Below, piece by piece: positions 38,930 to 52,768 of a stretch of DNA of 64,000 nucleotides. The position numbers and the translations under genes were made by a program. This DNA is from Petrolisthes cinctipes. Taxonomy: Eukaryota; Arthropoda; Malacostraca; Decapoda; Porcellanidae. The notes under the pieces are model-generated. The model did not search any database. It was not told where the DNA came from and saw only the letters and a list, made by a program, of their open reading frames with translations. The stretch is taken from assembly GCA_033782935.1 (NCBI GenBank), contig JAWQEG010001432.1:529001-593000 (forward strand), in the 5' to 3' direction. Every line of letters begins with the position of its first letter. The first letter of the stretch is position 1.

Positions 38930-39849
38930 TACAGAAGATGCATGCACATATCGACTTTTTGCACCTAAAATATCGATTTTAGCATGTTTTGGGTCTGTAT
39001 CTTGAAAACATTCTGGCAAGGAGTAGGCATGTACAGGTCGCTTCTGGGACCCGAAAATATCGAATTTTCGAGTGTTTTGAACCTGAATTTGGGATATAGA
39101 CAGGTACAGAAGATGCATACACATATTGACTTTGGGCACATAAAATATCGATTTTGAGCATGTTTTGGGCCTGTATCTTGAAAACATTCTAGCAAGGAGT
39201 AGACATGTACAGATCGCTTCTGGGAACCAAAAATATCGAATTTTCTGGTGTTTTGAACCTGAATTTGGGATATACACGGGTATAGAAGATGCATACACAT
39301 ATTGACTTTGGGCACATAAAATATCGATTTTCAGCATGTTTTGGGCCTGTATTTTGAAAACATTCTAGCACTGAGTATGCATGTACAGATCGCTTAAGGG
39401 ACCCAAAAATATGGAATTTTCGGGTGTTTTGAGCCTGAATTTGAGATATAAACGGGTACAGAAGATGCATGCACATATCGACTTTGGGCACCTAAGATAT
39501 CGATTTTTAGTATGTTTTGGGCCTGTATTTTAAAAATTCTCAAACACGGAGTAGACATGTACAGATCGCTTCTGGGACACAAAAATATCGATTTTTTTGG
39601 GTGTTCTGAGCCTGAATTTGAGATATAAACGGGTACAGAAGATGCATGCACATATCGACTTTTTGCACCTAAAATATCGATTTTAGCATGTTTTGGGTCT
39701 GTATCTTGAAAACATTCTGGCAAGGAGTAGGCATGTACAGGTCGCTTCTGGGACCCGAAAATACCGAATTTTCTGGTGTTTTGAACCTGAATTTGGGATA
39801 TAGACGGGTAAAGAAGATGCATACACATATTGACTTTGGGCACCTAAAA
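38930..39849. repeat. Pair of similar monomers 704 bp apart in zone C
   Basis: Bases 38930-39145 match 39634-39849 at an offset of exactly four monomers. Diagnostic shared states are ATCGATTTTAGCATG (one base short), ATTCTGGCAAGGAG, ACAGGTCGC and GGGACCCGAAAATA. The monomers between the two copies differ more from them, so this is either an old four-monomer duplication partly overwritten or a local conversion. Confidence 0.7.
39115..39660. repeat. Three-monomer segment repeated at 46151-46696
   Basis: The two copies are collinear at an offset of 7,036 bp (40 monomers minus 4). Shared rare states include GGGAACCAAAAATATCG, GGGTATAGAAGATGCATAC, AAAAATATGGAATTTT, CTAAGATATCG and AAAAATTCTCAAACA. 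Both ends are sharp: the right-hand copy reads GACTTTGGACACC at its end where the left-hand copy reads GACTTTTTGCACC. Differences within the match are few. Confidence 0.8.
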
Positions 39850-42759
39850 TATCGATTTTCAGCATGTTTTGGGCCTGTATTTTGAAAACACATTAACACG
39901 GAGTATGCACGTACAGAACGATTCTGGGACCCAAAAATATTGAATTTTCGGGTGTTTTGAGCCTTAATTTGAGATATAAACGGGTACAGAAGATGCATGC
40001 ACATATCGACTTTGGGCACCTAATATATCGATTTTGAGTATGTTTTGGACCTGTATTTTAAAAATACTCTAACACGGAGTAGACATGTACAGATCGCTTT
40101 TGGGACCCAAAAATATCGAATTTTCGGGTGTTTTGAGCCTGAATTTAAGATATAAACGGATACAGAAGATGCATACACATATTGACTTTGGGCAGCAAAA
40201 ATATCGATTTTCAGCATGTTTTAGGCCTGTATTTTAAAAATACTCTAACACGGAGTATGCATGTACAGATGGCTTTTGGGACCCCAAAATATCGAATATT
40301 CGGGTGTTATTAGTCTGAATTTGAGACATAAAGGGTATAGAAGATGCATTCACATATCGACTTTGGGCACATAAAATATCGATTTTGAGCATGTTTTGGG
40401 CCTGTATTTTGCAAATACTATAACACTGTGTAAACATGTACATATCGCTTCTGGGACACAAAAATATCGATTTTTTGGGTGTTTTGAGCCTGAATTTGAG
40501 ATATAAACGGGTACAGAAGATGCATACACATATCGACTTTGGGCACCCAAACTATCGATTTTGAGCATGTTTTGAGCCTGTATTTTTAAAATACTCTAAC
40601 ACATAGTAGACACGTACAGATCGCTTCTGGGACACAAAAATATCGATTTTTTGGGTGTTTTGAGCCTGAATTTGAGATATAAACGGGTACAGAAGATGCA
40701 TGCACATATCGACTTTGGGCACCCAAAATTTCGATTTTTAGTATGTTTTGGGCGTATAATTTGAAAATATTCTAGCACTGAGTAGGCATGTACAGATCGC
40801 TTCTGGGAAACAAAAATATCGAATTTTCGGGTGTTTTGAGCCAGAAATTGGGATATAACCGGGTACAGAGGATGCATGCACATATCGACTTTTTGCACCT
40901 AAAATATCGATTTTGAGCATGTTTTGGGTCGGTATCTTGAAAAATTTTTAGCAAGGAGTAGGCATGTACAGATCGCTTCTGGGACCCAAATTTATCGAAT
41001 TTTCGGGTGTTTTGAACCTGTATTTGGGATATAGACGGATACAGAAGATGCATGCACATATCGACTTTGGGCACCTAAAATATCGATTTTGAGCATGTTT
41101 TGGGCCTGTATTTTGAAAATACTCTAACACGGAGTAGGTATGTACAGATCGCTTCGGGGACCCAAAAATATCGAATTTTCTGGTGTTTTGAGCCAGAATT
41201 TGAGATATAAACGGGTACAAAAGATGCATGCACATTTCGACTTTTAGCACCTAAAATATCGATTTTGAGCATGTTTTGGGTCTGTATCTTGAAAACATTC
41301 TAGCAAGAAGTAGGCATGTACAAATTGCTTCTAGGACTCAAAAATATCGAATTTTCGAGTGTTTTGAACCTGAATTTGGGATATAGACGGGTACAGAAGA
41401 TGCATACACATATTGACTTTGGGCAGCTAAAATATCGATTTTCAGCATGTTTTAGGCCTGTAATCTGAAAATACTCAAACACGGAGTATGCATGTACACA
41501 TTGCTTTTGGGACCCAAAAACATCGAATATTCGGGTGTTTTGAGTCTGAATTTGAGATATAAACGGGAACCGAAGATGCATGCACATATCGACTTTGGGC
41601 AACCAAAATATCGATTTTGAACATGTTTTGGGCGTGTATCTTTGAAATACTCTAACACTGAGTAGACACGTACAGATCGCTTCTGGGATCCAAAAAAATC
41701 GATTTTTAGGGTGTTCTGAGCCTGAATTTGAGATATGAACGGGTACAGGAGATGCATGCACATATGGAATTTGGGCACCTAAAATATCGATTTTGAGCAT
41801 ATTTTGGGCCTGTATTTTGAAAATACTCTAACACGGTGTAGACATGTACAGATCGCTTCTGGGACACAAAAATATCGATTTTTTGGGTGTTTTGAAACTG
41901 AATTTGAGATATAAACGGGTACAGAAGATGCATGCACATAACGACTTTGGCACCCAAAATATCGATTTTTAGTATGTTTTAGGCGTATAATTTGAAAATA
42001 TTCTAGCACTGAGTAGACATGTACAGATCGCTTCTGGGACCCAAAAATATCGAATTTTCGGGGGTTTTGAGCCAGAATTTGGGATATAACCGGGTACAGA
42101 GGATGCATGCACATATCGACTTTTTGCACCTAAAATATCGATTTTGAGCATGTTTTGGGTCTGTATATTGAAAACATTCTAGCAAGGAGTAGGCATGTAC
42201 AGATCACTTCTGGGACCCCAAAATGCCGAATTTTCTGGTGTTTTGAACCTGAATTTGGGATATAGACGGGTACAGAAGATGCATACACATATTGACTTTG
42301 GGCACCAAAAATATAGATTTTCAGCATGTTTTGGGCCTGTATTTTGAAAATACATTAACACGGAGTAGGCATGTACAGATCGCTTCTGGGACCCAAAAAT
42401 ATCGAATTATCGAGTGTTTTGAGCCTGAATTTGAGATATAAACGGATTCAGAAGATGCATGCACATATCGACTTTGGGCACCTAAAATATCGATTTTGAG
42501 CATGTTTTGTGCCTGTATTTTGAAAATACTCTAACACGGAGTAGGCATGTACAGATCGCTTCTGGGACACAAAAATATCGATTTTTTGGGTGTTTTGAGC
42601 CTGAATTTGAGATATAAACGGGTACAGAAGATGCATGCACATATCGACTTTTTGCACTTAAAATATCGATTTTGAGCATGTTTTGGGTCTGTATCTTGAA
42701 AACATTCTAGCAAGGAGTAGGCATGAACAGATCGCTTCTGGGACCCAAAAATATCGAAT

Positions 42760-43330
42760 TTTCTGGTGTTATGAACCAGAATTAGGGATATACACGGGTA
42801 CAGAAGATGCATACACATATTGACTTTTTGCACCTAAAATATCGATTTTCAGCATGTTTTGGGCCTGTATTTTAAAAACACTCAAACACGGAGTATGCAC
42901 GTACAGATCGCTTCTGGGACCCAAAAACATTGAATTTTCGGGTGTTTCGAGCCTGAATATGAGATATAAACGGGTACAGAAGATGCATGCACATATCGAC
43001 TTTGGGCACCTAAAATATCGATTTTGAGCATCTTTTAGGCCTGTATTTTGAAAATACTCAAACACGGTGTAGACATGTACAGATCGCTTCTGGGACACAA
43101 AAATATCGATTTTTTGGGTGTTTTGAGCCTGAATTTGAGATATAAACGGGTACAGAAGATGCATGCACATATCGACTTTGGCACGCAAAATATCGATTTT
43201 TAGTATGTTTTGGGCGTATAATTTGAAAATATTCTAGCACTGAGTAGCCATGTACAGATCGCTTCTGGGACCCAAAAATATCGAATTTTCGGGTGTTTTG
43301 ACCCAGAATTTGGGATATAACCGGGTACAG
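42760..43330. repeat. Three-monomer segment repeated at 43991-44561
   Basis: The offset is 1,231 bp (7 monomers minus 1). Shared rare states are GTGTTATGAACCAGAATTAG, GGGTGTTTCGAGCCTG, GACTTTGGCACGCAAAATATC and GAGTAGCCATGTAC. The first copy ends in an AACCGGGTACAGAGG monomer and the second in AAACGGGTACAGAAG, so they were joined to different neighbours. Confidence 0.78.
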
Positions 43331-44549
43331 AGGATGCATGCACATATCGACTTTTTGCACCTAATATATCGATTTTGAGCATGTTTTGGGTCTGTATCTT
43401 GAAAACATTCTAGCAAGGAGTAGGCATGTACAGATCGCTTTTGGAACCAAAAAATACCGAATTTTCTGGTGTTTTGAACCTGAATTTGGGATATAGACGG
43501 GAACAGAAGATTTATAAACATATTGACTTTGGGCACCTAAAATATAGATTTTCAGCATGTTTTGGGCCTGTATTTTGAAAATACTTTAACACGGAGTAGG
43601 CATGTACAGATCGCTTCTGGGACACAAAAATATCGATTTTTTCGGTGTTTTGAGCCAAAATTTGAGATATAAACGGATACAGAAGATACATGCACATATC
43701 GACTTTGGGCACCTAAAATATCGATTTTGAGTATGTTTTGGGCCTGTATTTTGAAAATACTCTAACTCGGAGTAGGCATGTACAGATCGCTTCTGGGACA
43801 CAAAAATATTGATTTTTTGGGTGTTTTGAGCCTGAATTTGAGATATAAACGGGTACAGAAGATGCATGCACATATCGACATTGGACACCTAAAATATCGA
43901 TTTATAGCATGTTTTAAGCCTGTATTTTAAAAACATTCTAGCACTGAGTAGGCATGTGCAGATTGCTTAAGGGACCCAAAAATATCGAATTTTCAGGTGT
44001 TATGAACCAGAATTAGGGATATACACGGGTACAGAAGATGCATACACATATTGACTTTTTGCACCTAAAATATCGATTTTCAGCATGTTTTGGGCCTGTA
44101 TTTTAAAAACACTCTAACACGGAGTATGCACGTACAGATCGCTTCTGGGACCCAAAAACATTGAATTTTCGGGTGTTTCGAGCCTGAATTTGAGATATAA
44201 ACGGGTACAGAAGATGCATGCACATATCGACTTTGGGCACCTAAAATATCGATTTTGAGCATGTTTTGGGCCTGTATTTTGAAAATACTCAAACACGGTG
44301 TAGACATTTACATATCGCTTCAGGGACACAAAAATATCGATTTTTTGGGTATTTTGAGCCTGAATTTGAGATATAAACGGGTACAGAAGATGCATGCACA
44401 TATCGACTTTGGCACGCAAAATATCGATTTTTAGTATGTTTTGGGCGTATAATTTGAAAATATTCTAGCACTGAGTAGCCATGTACAGATCGCTTCTGGG
44501 ACCCAAAAATATCGAATTTTCGGGTGTTTTGACCCAGAATTTGGGATAT

Positions 44550-45550
44550 AAACGGGTACAGAAGATGCATGCACATATCGACTTTGGGCTCCTTAGATAT
44601 CGATTTTTAGTATGTTTTGGGCCTGTATTTTAAAAATTCTCAAACATGGAGTAGACATGTACAGATCGCTTCTGGGACACAAAAATATCGATTTTTTTGG
44701 GTGTTCTGAGCCTGAATTTGAGATATAAACGGGTACAGAAGATGCATGCACATATCGACTTTGGACACCTAAAATATCGATTGATAGCATGTTTTAAGCC
44801 TGTATTTTAAAAACATTCTACAACTGAGTAGGCATGTGCAGATTGCTTAAGGGACCCAAAAATATCGAATTTTCGGAGTTTTGAACCTCAATTTGAGATA
44901 TAAACGGGTACAGAAGATGCATGCACATATCGACTTTTTACACTTAAAATATCGATTTTGACAGGTTTTGGGTCTGTATCTTAAAAACATTCTAGCAAGG
45001 AGTAGGCATGTACAGATCGCTTCTGGTAACCAAAAATATCGAATTTTCTGGTGTTTTGAACCTGAATTAGGGATATACACGGGTACAGAAGATGCATACA
45101 CATATTGACTTTTGGCACATAAAATATCGATTTTTAGCATGTTTTGGGCCTGTATTTTAAAAACACTCTAACACGGAGTATGCACGTACAGATCGCTTCT
45201 GGGACCCAAAATTATTGAATTTTCGGGTGTTTTGAGCCTGAATTTGAGATATAAACGGGTACAGAAGATGCATGCACATATCGACTTTGGGCACCTAAAA
45301 TATCGATTTTTAGTATATTTTAGGCCTGTATTTAAAAAATACTCTAACACGGAGTAGACATGTACAGATCGCTTTTGGGACCCAAAAATATCGAATTTTC
45401 GTGTGTTTTGAGCCTGAATTTGAGATATAAACGGGTACAGAAGATGCATGCACATATCGACTTTTTGCACTTAAAATATCGATTTTAAGCATGTTTTGGA
45501 TTTTGTATCTTGAAAATACTCAAACACGGTGTAGACATGTACAGATCGCT
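44550..45550. repeat. 1-kb segment repeated at 46486-47486 (11-monomer spacing)
   Basis: The two copies are collinear at an offset of exactly 1,936 bp (11 x 176) with very few differences by eye. Shared rare states are GGGCTCC followed by AGATATCG, ATCGATTGATAGCATG, CTACAACTGAGTAGG, GACTTTTTACACTTAAAAT, TTTTGACAGGTTTTGGG and GTTTTGGATTTTGTATC. Collinearity is lost just after the GTGTAGACATGTACAG block. This is the youngest-looking duplication in zone C. Confidence 0.85.
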
Positions 45551-47474
45551 TCTGGGACACAAAAATATCGATTTTTTGTGTGTTTTGAGCCTGAATTTGA
45601 GATATAAACGGGTACAGAAGATGCATGCACATATCGACTTTCGCACCCAAAATATCGATTTTTAGTATGTTTTGGGCGTATAATTTGAAAATATTCTAGC
45701 ACTGAGTAGACATGTACAGATTGCTTCTGGAACCCAAAAATATCGAATTTTCTGGTGTTATGAACCAGAATTAGGGCTATACACGAGTACAGAAGATGCA
45801 TACACATATTGAATTTGGGCACATAAAATATCGATTTTCAGCATGTTTTGGGCCTGTATTTTAAAAACACTCTAACACGGAGTATGCACGTACAGATCGC
45901 TTATGTGACCCAAAAAACATTGAATTTTCGGATGTTTTGAGCCTGAATTTGAGATATAAACGGGTTCAGAAGATGCATGCACATATCGACTTTGGGCACC
46001 TAAAATATCGATTTTGAGCGTCTTTTGGGCCTGTATTTTGAAAATACTCAAATACGGTGTAGACATGTACAGATCGCTTCTGGGACCCAAAAATATCGAA
46101 TTTTCGGGGGTTTTGAGCCAGAATTTTGGATATAACCGTGTACAGAAGATGCATACACATATTGAGTTTGGGCACATAAAATATCGATTTTGAGCATGTT
46201 TTGGGCCTGTATCTTGAAAACATTCTAGCAAGGAGTAGACATGTACAGATCGCTTCTGGGAACCAAAAATATCGAATTTTCTGGTGTTTTGAACCTGAAT
46301 TTGGGATATACACGGGTATAGAAGATGCATACACATATTGACTTTGGGCACATAAAATATCGATTTTCAGCATGTTTTGGGCCTGTATTTTGAAAACATT
46401 CTAGCACTGAGTATGCATGTACAGATCGCTTAAGGGACCCAAAAATATGGAATTTTAGGGTGTTTTGAGCCTGAATTTGAGATATAAACGGGTACAGAAG
46501 ATGCATGCACATATCGACTTTGGGCTCCTAAGATATCGATTTTTAGTATGTTTTGGGCCTGTATTTTAAAAATTCTCAAACATGGAGTAGACATGTACAG
46601 ATCGCTTCTGGGACACAAAAATATCGATTTTTTTGGGTGTTCTGAGCCTGAATTTGAGATATAAACGGGTACAGAAGATGCATGCACATATCGACTTTGG
46701 ACACCTAAAATATCGATTGATAGCATGTTTTAAGCCTGTATTTTAAAAACATTCTACAACTGAGTAGGCATGTACAGATTGCTTAAGGGACCCAAAAATA
46801 TCGAATTTTCGGAGTTTTGAACCTCAATTTGAGATATAAACGGGTACAGAAGATGCATGCACATATCGACTTTTTACACTTAAAATATCGATTTTGACAG
46901 GTTTTGGGTCTGTATCTTGAAAACATTCTAGCAAGGAGTAGGCATGTACAGATCGCTTCTAGTAACCAAAAATATCGAATTTTCTGGTGTTTTGAACCTG
47001 AATTAGGGATATACACGGGTACAGAAGATGCATACACATATTGACTTTTGGCACATAAAATATCGATTTTTAGCATGTTTTGGGCCTGTATTTTAAAAAC
47101 ACTCTAACACGGAGTATGCACGTACAGATCGCTTCTGGGACCCAAAAATATTGAATTTTCGGGTGTTTTGAGCCTGAATTTGAGATATAAACGGGTACAG
47201 AAGATGCATGCACATATCGACTTTGGGCACCTAAAATATCGATTTCTAGTATATTTTAGGCCTGTATTTAAAAAATACTCTAACACGGAGTAGACATGTA
47301 CAGATCGCTTTTGGGACCCAAAAATATCGAATTTTCGGGTGTTTTGAGCCTGAATTTGAGATATAAACGGGTACAGAAGATGCATACACATATCGACTTT
47401 TTGCACTTAAAATATCGATTTTGAGCATGTTTTGGATTTTGTATCTTGAAAATACTCAAACAGGGTGTAGACAT

Positions 47475-48265
47475 GTACAGATAGCTTCTGGAACCCAAAA
47501 ATATCGAATTTTCGGGTGTTTTGACCCTGAATTTGGGATATAAACGGGTACAGAAGATGCATGCACATATCGACTTTGGGCACCTAACATATTGATTTTC
47601 TAGCATGTTTTGGGCCTGTATTTTAAAAATACACTAACACGGTGTAGGCATGTACAGATCGCTTTTGGGACTCAAAAATATCGATTTTTCGGGGGTTTTG
47701 AGCCAGAATTTGAGATATAAACAGGTACAGAAGATGCAATGACATATCGACTTTAAACACCTAAAATATCAATTTTTTAGCTTGTTTTGAGCCTATAATT
47801 TGAAAACATTCTAGCACTGAGTAGGCATGTACAGATCGCTACAGGGACCCAAAAATATTGAATTTTCGGGTGTTTTGAGCCAGAATTTAAGATATTAACA
47901 GGTACAGAAGATGCATGCACATATCGACTTTTTGCACCTAAAATATCGATATTGAGCATGTTTTTGGTCTGTATCTTGAAAACATTCTAGCAAGGAGTAG
48001 GCATGTACAGATTGCTTTTTGGACCCAAAAATATCGAATTTTCAGGTGTTTTTAGCCTCAATTTGAGATATAAACGGGTACAGAAGATGCATGGACATAT
48101 CGACTTCGGGCACCTAAAATATCGATTTTTAGCATGTTTTGGGACTATATGTTGAAAATATTCTAGCACTGAGTAGGCATGTACAGATCGCTTCTGGGAC
48201 AAAAAATATCGAATTTTCGGATGTTTTGAACCTAAATTTGGGATATAAACGGGTACAGAAGATAC
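47475..48265. repeat. 0.8-kb segment repeated at 52769-53559 (30-monomer spacing)
   Basis: The offset is 5,294 bp, which is 30 monomers plus 14. The extra 14 bases are accounted for largely by an insertion at about 48270-48300. Shared rare states are ACATATTGATTTTCTAGC, TGCAATGACATATCGAC, TTTTTTAGCTTGTTTTGAG, CGCTACAGGGACCC, ATATTAACxGGTACAG and GGGACTATATGTTG. A related but more diverged copy is also visible around 54.8-55.4 kb. Confidence 0.82.
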
Positions 48266-48305
48266 ATACACATATTTACAATGGGCAATTGGACTTTGGG
48301 CACAT
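48266..48305. other. About 14-bp insertion inside one monomer
   Basis: Between ACACATAT and GGGCACATAAAATATC the monomer reads TTACAATGGGCAATTGGACTT. Its 30-monomer counterpart at 53562-53585 reads TTGACATTGGGCAAGTAAAATATC with no extra bases. The inserted part looks like a partial re-copy of the GACATTGGGCAA stretch followed by a second GACTTTGGGCAC. It is one of the largest departures from the 176-bp period that I saw. Confidence 0.75.
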
Positions 48306-51300
48306 AAAATATCGATTTTTAGCATGTTTTGGGCCTGTATTTTAAAAACACTCTAACACCGAGTATGCACGTACAGATCGCTTCTGGGATCCAAAAATAT
48401 TGAATTTTCGGGTGTTTTGAGCCTGAATTTGAGATATAAACGGGTACAGAAGATGCATTCACATATCGACTTTGGGCACCTAAAATATCGATTTTTAGTA
48501 TGTTTTGGGCCTGTATTTTAAAAATACTCTAACACGGAGTAGATATGTACAGATCGCTTTTGGGACACAAAAATATCGATTTTTTTGGGTGTTCTGAGCC
48601 TGAATTTGAGATATAAACGGGTACAGAAGATGCATGCACATATCGACTTTGGGCACCTAAAATATCGATTTGGAGCATCTTTTGGGCCTGTATTTTGAAA
48701 ATACTCAAACACGGTGTAGACATGTACAGATCGCTTCTGGGACACAAAAATATCGATTTTTTGGGTGTTTTGAGCCTGAATTTGAGATATAAACGGGTAC
48801 AGAAGATGCATGCACATATCGACTTTGGCACCCAAAATATCGATTTTTAGTATGTTTTGGGCGTATAATTTAAAAATATTCTAGCACTGAGTAGGCATGT
48901 ACAGATCGCTTCTGGGACCCAAAAATATTGAATTTTCGGGGGTTTTGAGCCAGAATTTGGGATATAACCGTTTACGGAGAATGCATGCACATATCGACTT
49001 TTTGCACCTAAAATATCGATTTTGGGCATGTTTTGGGTCTGTATCTTGAAAACATTCTAGCAAGGAGTATGCACGTACAGATCGCTTCTGGGACCCAAAA
49101 ATATCGAATTTTTGGGTGTTTTGAACCTGAATTTACGGTACAGACGGGTACAGAAGATGCATACACATATTGACTTTGGGCACTTAAAATATAGATTTTC
49201 AGCATGTTTTGGGCCTGTATTTTGAAAATACTTTAACACGGAGTAGGCATGTACAGATCGCTTCTGGGACCCCAAAATATCGAATTTTCGGGTGTTTTGA
49301 GCCTGAATTTGAGATATAAACGGATACAGAAGATGCATTCACATATCCACTTTGGGCACCTAAAATATCGATTTTGAGCATGTTTTGGGCCTGCATTTTT
49401 AAAATATTCTAACACGGAGTAGGCATGTACAGATTGCTTCTGGGACACAAAAAGATCGAATTTTCGGGGTTTTGAGCCTGAATTTGAGATATAAACGGGT
49501 ACAGAAGATGCATGCACATATCGACTCTTTGCACCTAAAATATCGATTTTGATCATGTTTTGGGTCTGTATCTTGAAAAAATTCTAGCAAGGAGTAGGCA
49601 TATACAGATCGCTTCTGGGACCCCAAAATATCGAATTTTCTGGTGTTTTGAACCTGAATTTGGGATATAGGCGGATACAGAAGATGCATGCACATATCGA
49701 CTTTGGGCACCTAAAATATCGATTTTGAGCATGTTTTGGGCCTGTATTTTAAAAATACTCTAACACGGAGTAGGCATGTACAGATCGCTTCTGGGACCCA
49801 AAAATATTGAATTTTTGGGTGTTTTGAGCCTGAATTTGAGATATAAACGGGTACAGAAGATGCATGCACATATCGACTTTTGCAGCCAAAATATCGATTT
49901 TTAGTATGTTTTGGGCCTATATTTTGAAAATATTCTAGCACTGAGTAGGCATGTACAGATCGCTCCTGGGATCCAAAAATATTGAATTTTCAGGTGTTTT
50001 GAGCCTGAATTTGAGATATAAACGGGTACTGAAGCTGCATGCACATATCGACTTTGGGCACCTAAAATATCGATTTTCAGCATGTTTTGGGGATATATTT
50101 TGAAAATATTCTAGCACTGAGTAGGCATGTACAGATCGCTCCTGGGATTCAAAAATATTGAATTTTCGGGTGTTTTGAGCCTGAATTTGAGATATAAACG
50201 GATACCGAAGACGCATTCACATATCCACTTTGGGCACCTAAAATATCGATTTTGAGCATGTTTTGTTCCTGCATTTTGAAAATATTCTAACACGGAGTAG
50301 GCATGTACAGATCGCTTCTGGGACACAAAAAGATCGAATTTTCGGAGTTTTGAGCCTGAATTTGAGATATAAACGGGTACAGAAGATGCATGCACATATA
50401 GACTTTTTGCACTTAAAATATCGCTTTTGAGCATGTTTTGGGTCTGTATCTTGAAAACATTCTAGCAAGGAGTAGGCATGTACAGATCGCTTCTGGGACC
50501 CAAAAATATCGAATTTTCTGGTGTTTTGAACCTGAATTAGGGACATACACGGGTACAGAAGATGCATACACATATTGACTTTGGGAACATAAAATATCGA
50601 TTTTCAGCATGTTTTGGGCTTGTATTTTGAAAACATTCTAGCACTGAGTATGCGTGTACAGATCGCTTAAGGGACCCAAAAATATGGAATTTTCGAGTGT
50701 TTTGAGCCTGAATTTGAGATATAAACGGGTACAGAAGATGCATGCACATATCGAGTTTGGACACCTAAAATATCGATTTTTAGCATGTTTTGAGCCTATA
50801 TTTTGAAAACATTCTAGCACTGAGTATGCATGTACAAATCGCTTCTGGGACACAAAAATATGGAATTTTCGAGTGTTTTGAGCCTGAATTTGAGATATAA
50901 ACGGGTACAGAAGATGCATGCACATATCGACTCTTTGCACCTAAAATATCGATTTTGATCATGTTTTGGGTTTGTATCTTGAAAAAATTCTAGCAAGGAG
51001 TAGGCATATACAGATCGCTTCTGGGACCCAAAAATATCGAATTTTCTGGTGTTTTGAACCTGAATTTGGGATATAGGCGGATACAGAAGATGCATGCACA
51101 TATCGACTTTGGGCACCTAAAATATCGATTTTGAGCATGTTTTGGGCCTGTATTTTGAAAATACTCTAACACGGAGTAGGCATGTACAGATCGCTTCTGG
51201 GACCCAAAAATATTGAATTTTTGGGTGTTTTGAGCCTGAATTTGAGATATAAACGGGTACAGAAGATGCATGCACATATCGAGTTTGGACACCTAAAATA

Positions 51301-52768
51301 TCGATTTTTAGCATGTTTTGAGCCTATATTTTGAAAACATTCTAGCACTGAGTAGGCATGTACAGATCGCTCCTGGGATCCAAAAATATTGAATTTTCGG
51401 GTGTTTTGAGCCTGAATTTGAGATATAAACGGGTACTGAAGCTGCATGCAAATATCGACTTTGGGCACCTAAAATATCGATTATCAGCATGTTTTGGGGA
51501 TATATTTTGAAAATATTATACCACTGAGAAGGCATGTACAGATCGCTTTTGGGACCCAAAAATATCGAATTTTTGGGTGTTTTGAGCCTGAATTTGGGAT
51601 ATAACCGTGTACAGAGGATGCATGCACATATCGACTTTTTGCACCTAAAATATCGATTTTGAGCATGTTTTGGGTTTGTATCTTGAAAACATTCTAGCAA
51701 GGAGTAGGCATGTGCAGATCGCTTCTGGGACCAAAAAATATCGAATTTTCTGGTGTTTAGAACCTGAAATTGGGATATAAACGGGTACAGAAGATGCATA
51801 CACATATTGACTTTGGGCACCTAAAATATAGTTTTTTAGCATGTTTTGGGCCTGTATTCTGAAAATACTTAACACGGGGTAGGCATGTACATATCGCTTC
51901 TGGTAGCCAAAAATATCGAATTTTCGGGTGTTTTGAGCCTGAATTTGAGATATAAACGGGTACAGAAGATTCATGCACATATCGACTTTTGCAGCCAAAA
52001 TATCGATTTTTAGTATGTTTTGGGCCTATATTTTTAAAAAATATTCTAGCACTGAGTAGGCATGTACAGATCGCTCCTGGGATTCAAAAATATTGAATTT
52101 TCGGGTGTTTTGAGCCTGAATTTGAGATATAACCGTGTACAGAAGATGCATGCACATATCGACTTTTTGCACCTAAAATATCGATTTTGAGCATGTTTTG
52201 GGTTTGTATCTTGAAAACATTCTAGCAAGGAGTAGGCATGTACAGATCGCTTCTGGGACCAAAAAATATCGAATTTTCTGGTGTTTTAAACCTGAATTTG
52301 AGATATAGATGGGTACAGAAGATTCATACACATATTGACTTTGGGCACCTAAAATATAGATTTTCAGCATGTTTTGGGCCTGTATTTTGAAAATACTTTA
52401 ACACGGAGTAGGCATGTACAGATCGCTTCTGGGACACAAAAATATCGAATTTTCGGGTGTTTTGAGCCTTAATTTGAGATATAAACGGGTACAGAAGATG
52501 CATGCACATATCGACTTTGGACACCTAAAATATCGATTTATTGCATGTTTTAATCCTCTATTTTAAAAACATTCTAGCACTGAGTAGGCATGTTCAGATC
52601 GCTTCAGGAATCGCAAAAATATCGAATTTTCTGGTGTTTTGAGCCTGAATTTGGGATATAACCGGGTACAGAGGATGCATACACATATTGACTTTGGGCA
52701 CCTAAAATATCGATTTTTAGCATGTTTTGGGCCTGTATTTTAAAAACACTCTAACACGGAGTATGCAC
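48306..52768. repeat. Mosaic zone C, right part
   Basis: About 25 monomers with overlapping local duplications. Bases 49500-49760 match 50906-51166 (offset 1,406, 8 monomers minus 2), sharing GACTCTTTGCACC, TTTTGATCATG and ATAGGCGGATACAG. Bases 49335-49470 match 50213-50348 (offset 878), sharing GCATTCACATATCCAC and AAAAAGATCGAATTTTCGG. Bases 51601-51760 match 52129-52288 (offset 528), sharing ATAACCGTGTACAG and GGGTTTGTATCTTG. No gene or other element was seen. Confidence 0.72.

Larger units (their letters stand above)
36286..47474. repeat. Mosaic zone C: short-range duplications without a long HOR
   Basis: About 64 monomers in which many local duplications overlap at spacings of 4, 7, 11 and 40 monomers. 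Common states are TTTTAGTATGTTTTGGGCG with TATAATTTGAAAATATTC, GACACAAAAATATCGATTTTTTGGG, and GTGTAGACATGTACAG. Small indels are more frequent than in A or B, for example GACTTTGGCACCC lacking two bases at 38431. No single order of monomers repeats over the whole zone. No gene or other element was seen. Confidence 0.75.

Noticed and set aside
38804..39337. Longest minus-strand open frame, 177 codons.
   Set aside because: It covers about three monomers (528 bp returns to the same frame) and is opened by one-base deletions such as ATCGATTTTAGC. Its sequence is a concatenation of the usual translated monomer pieces.
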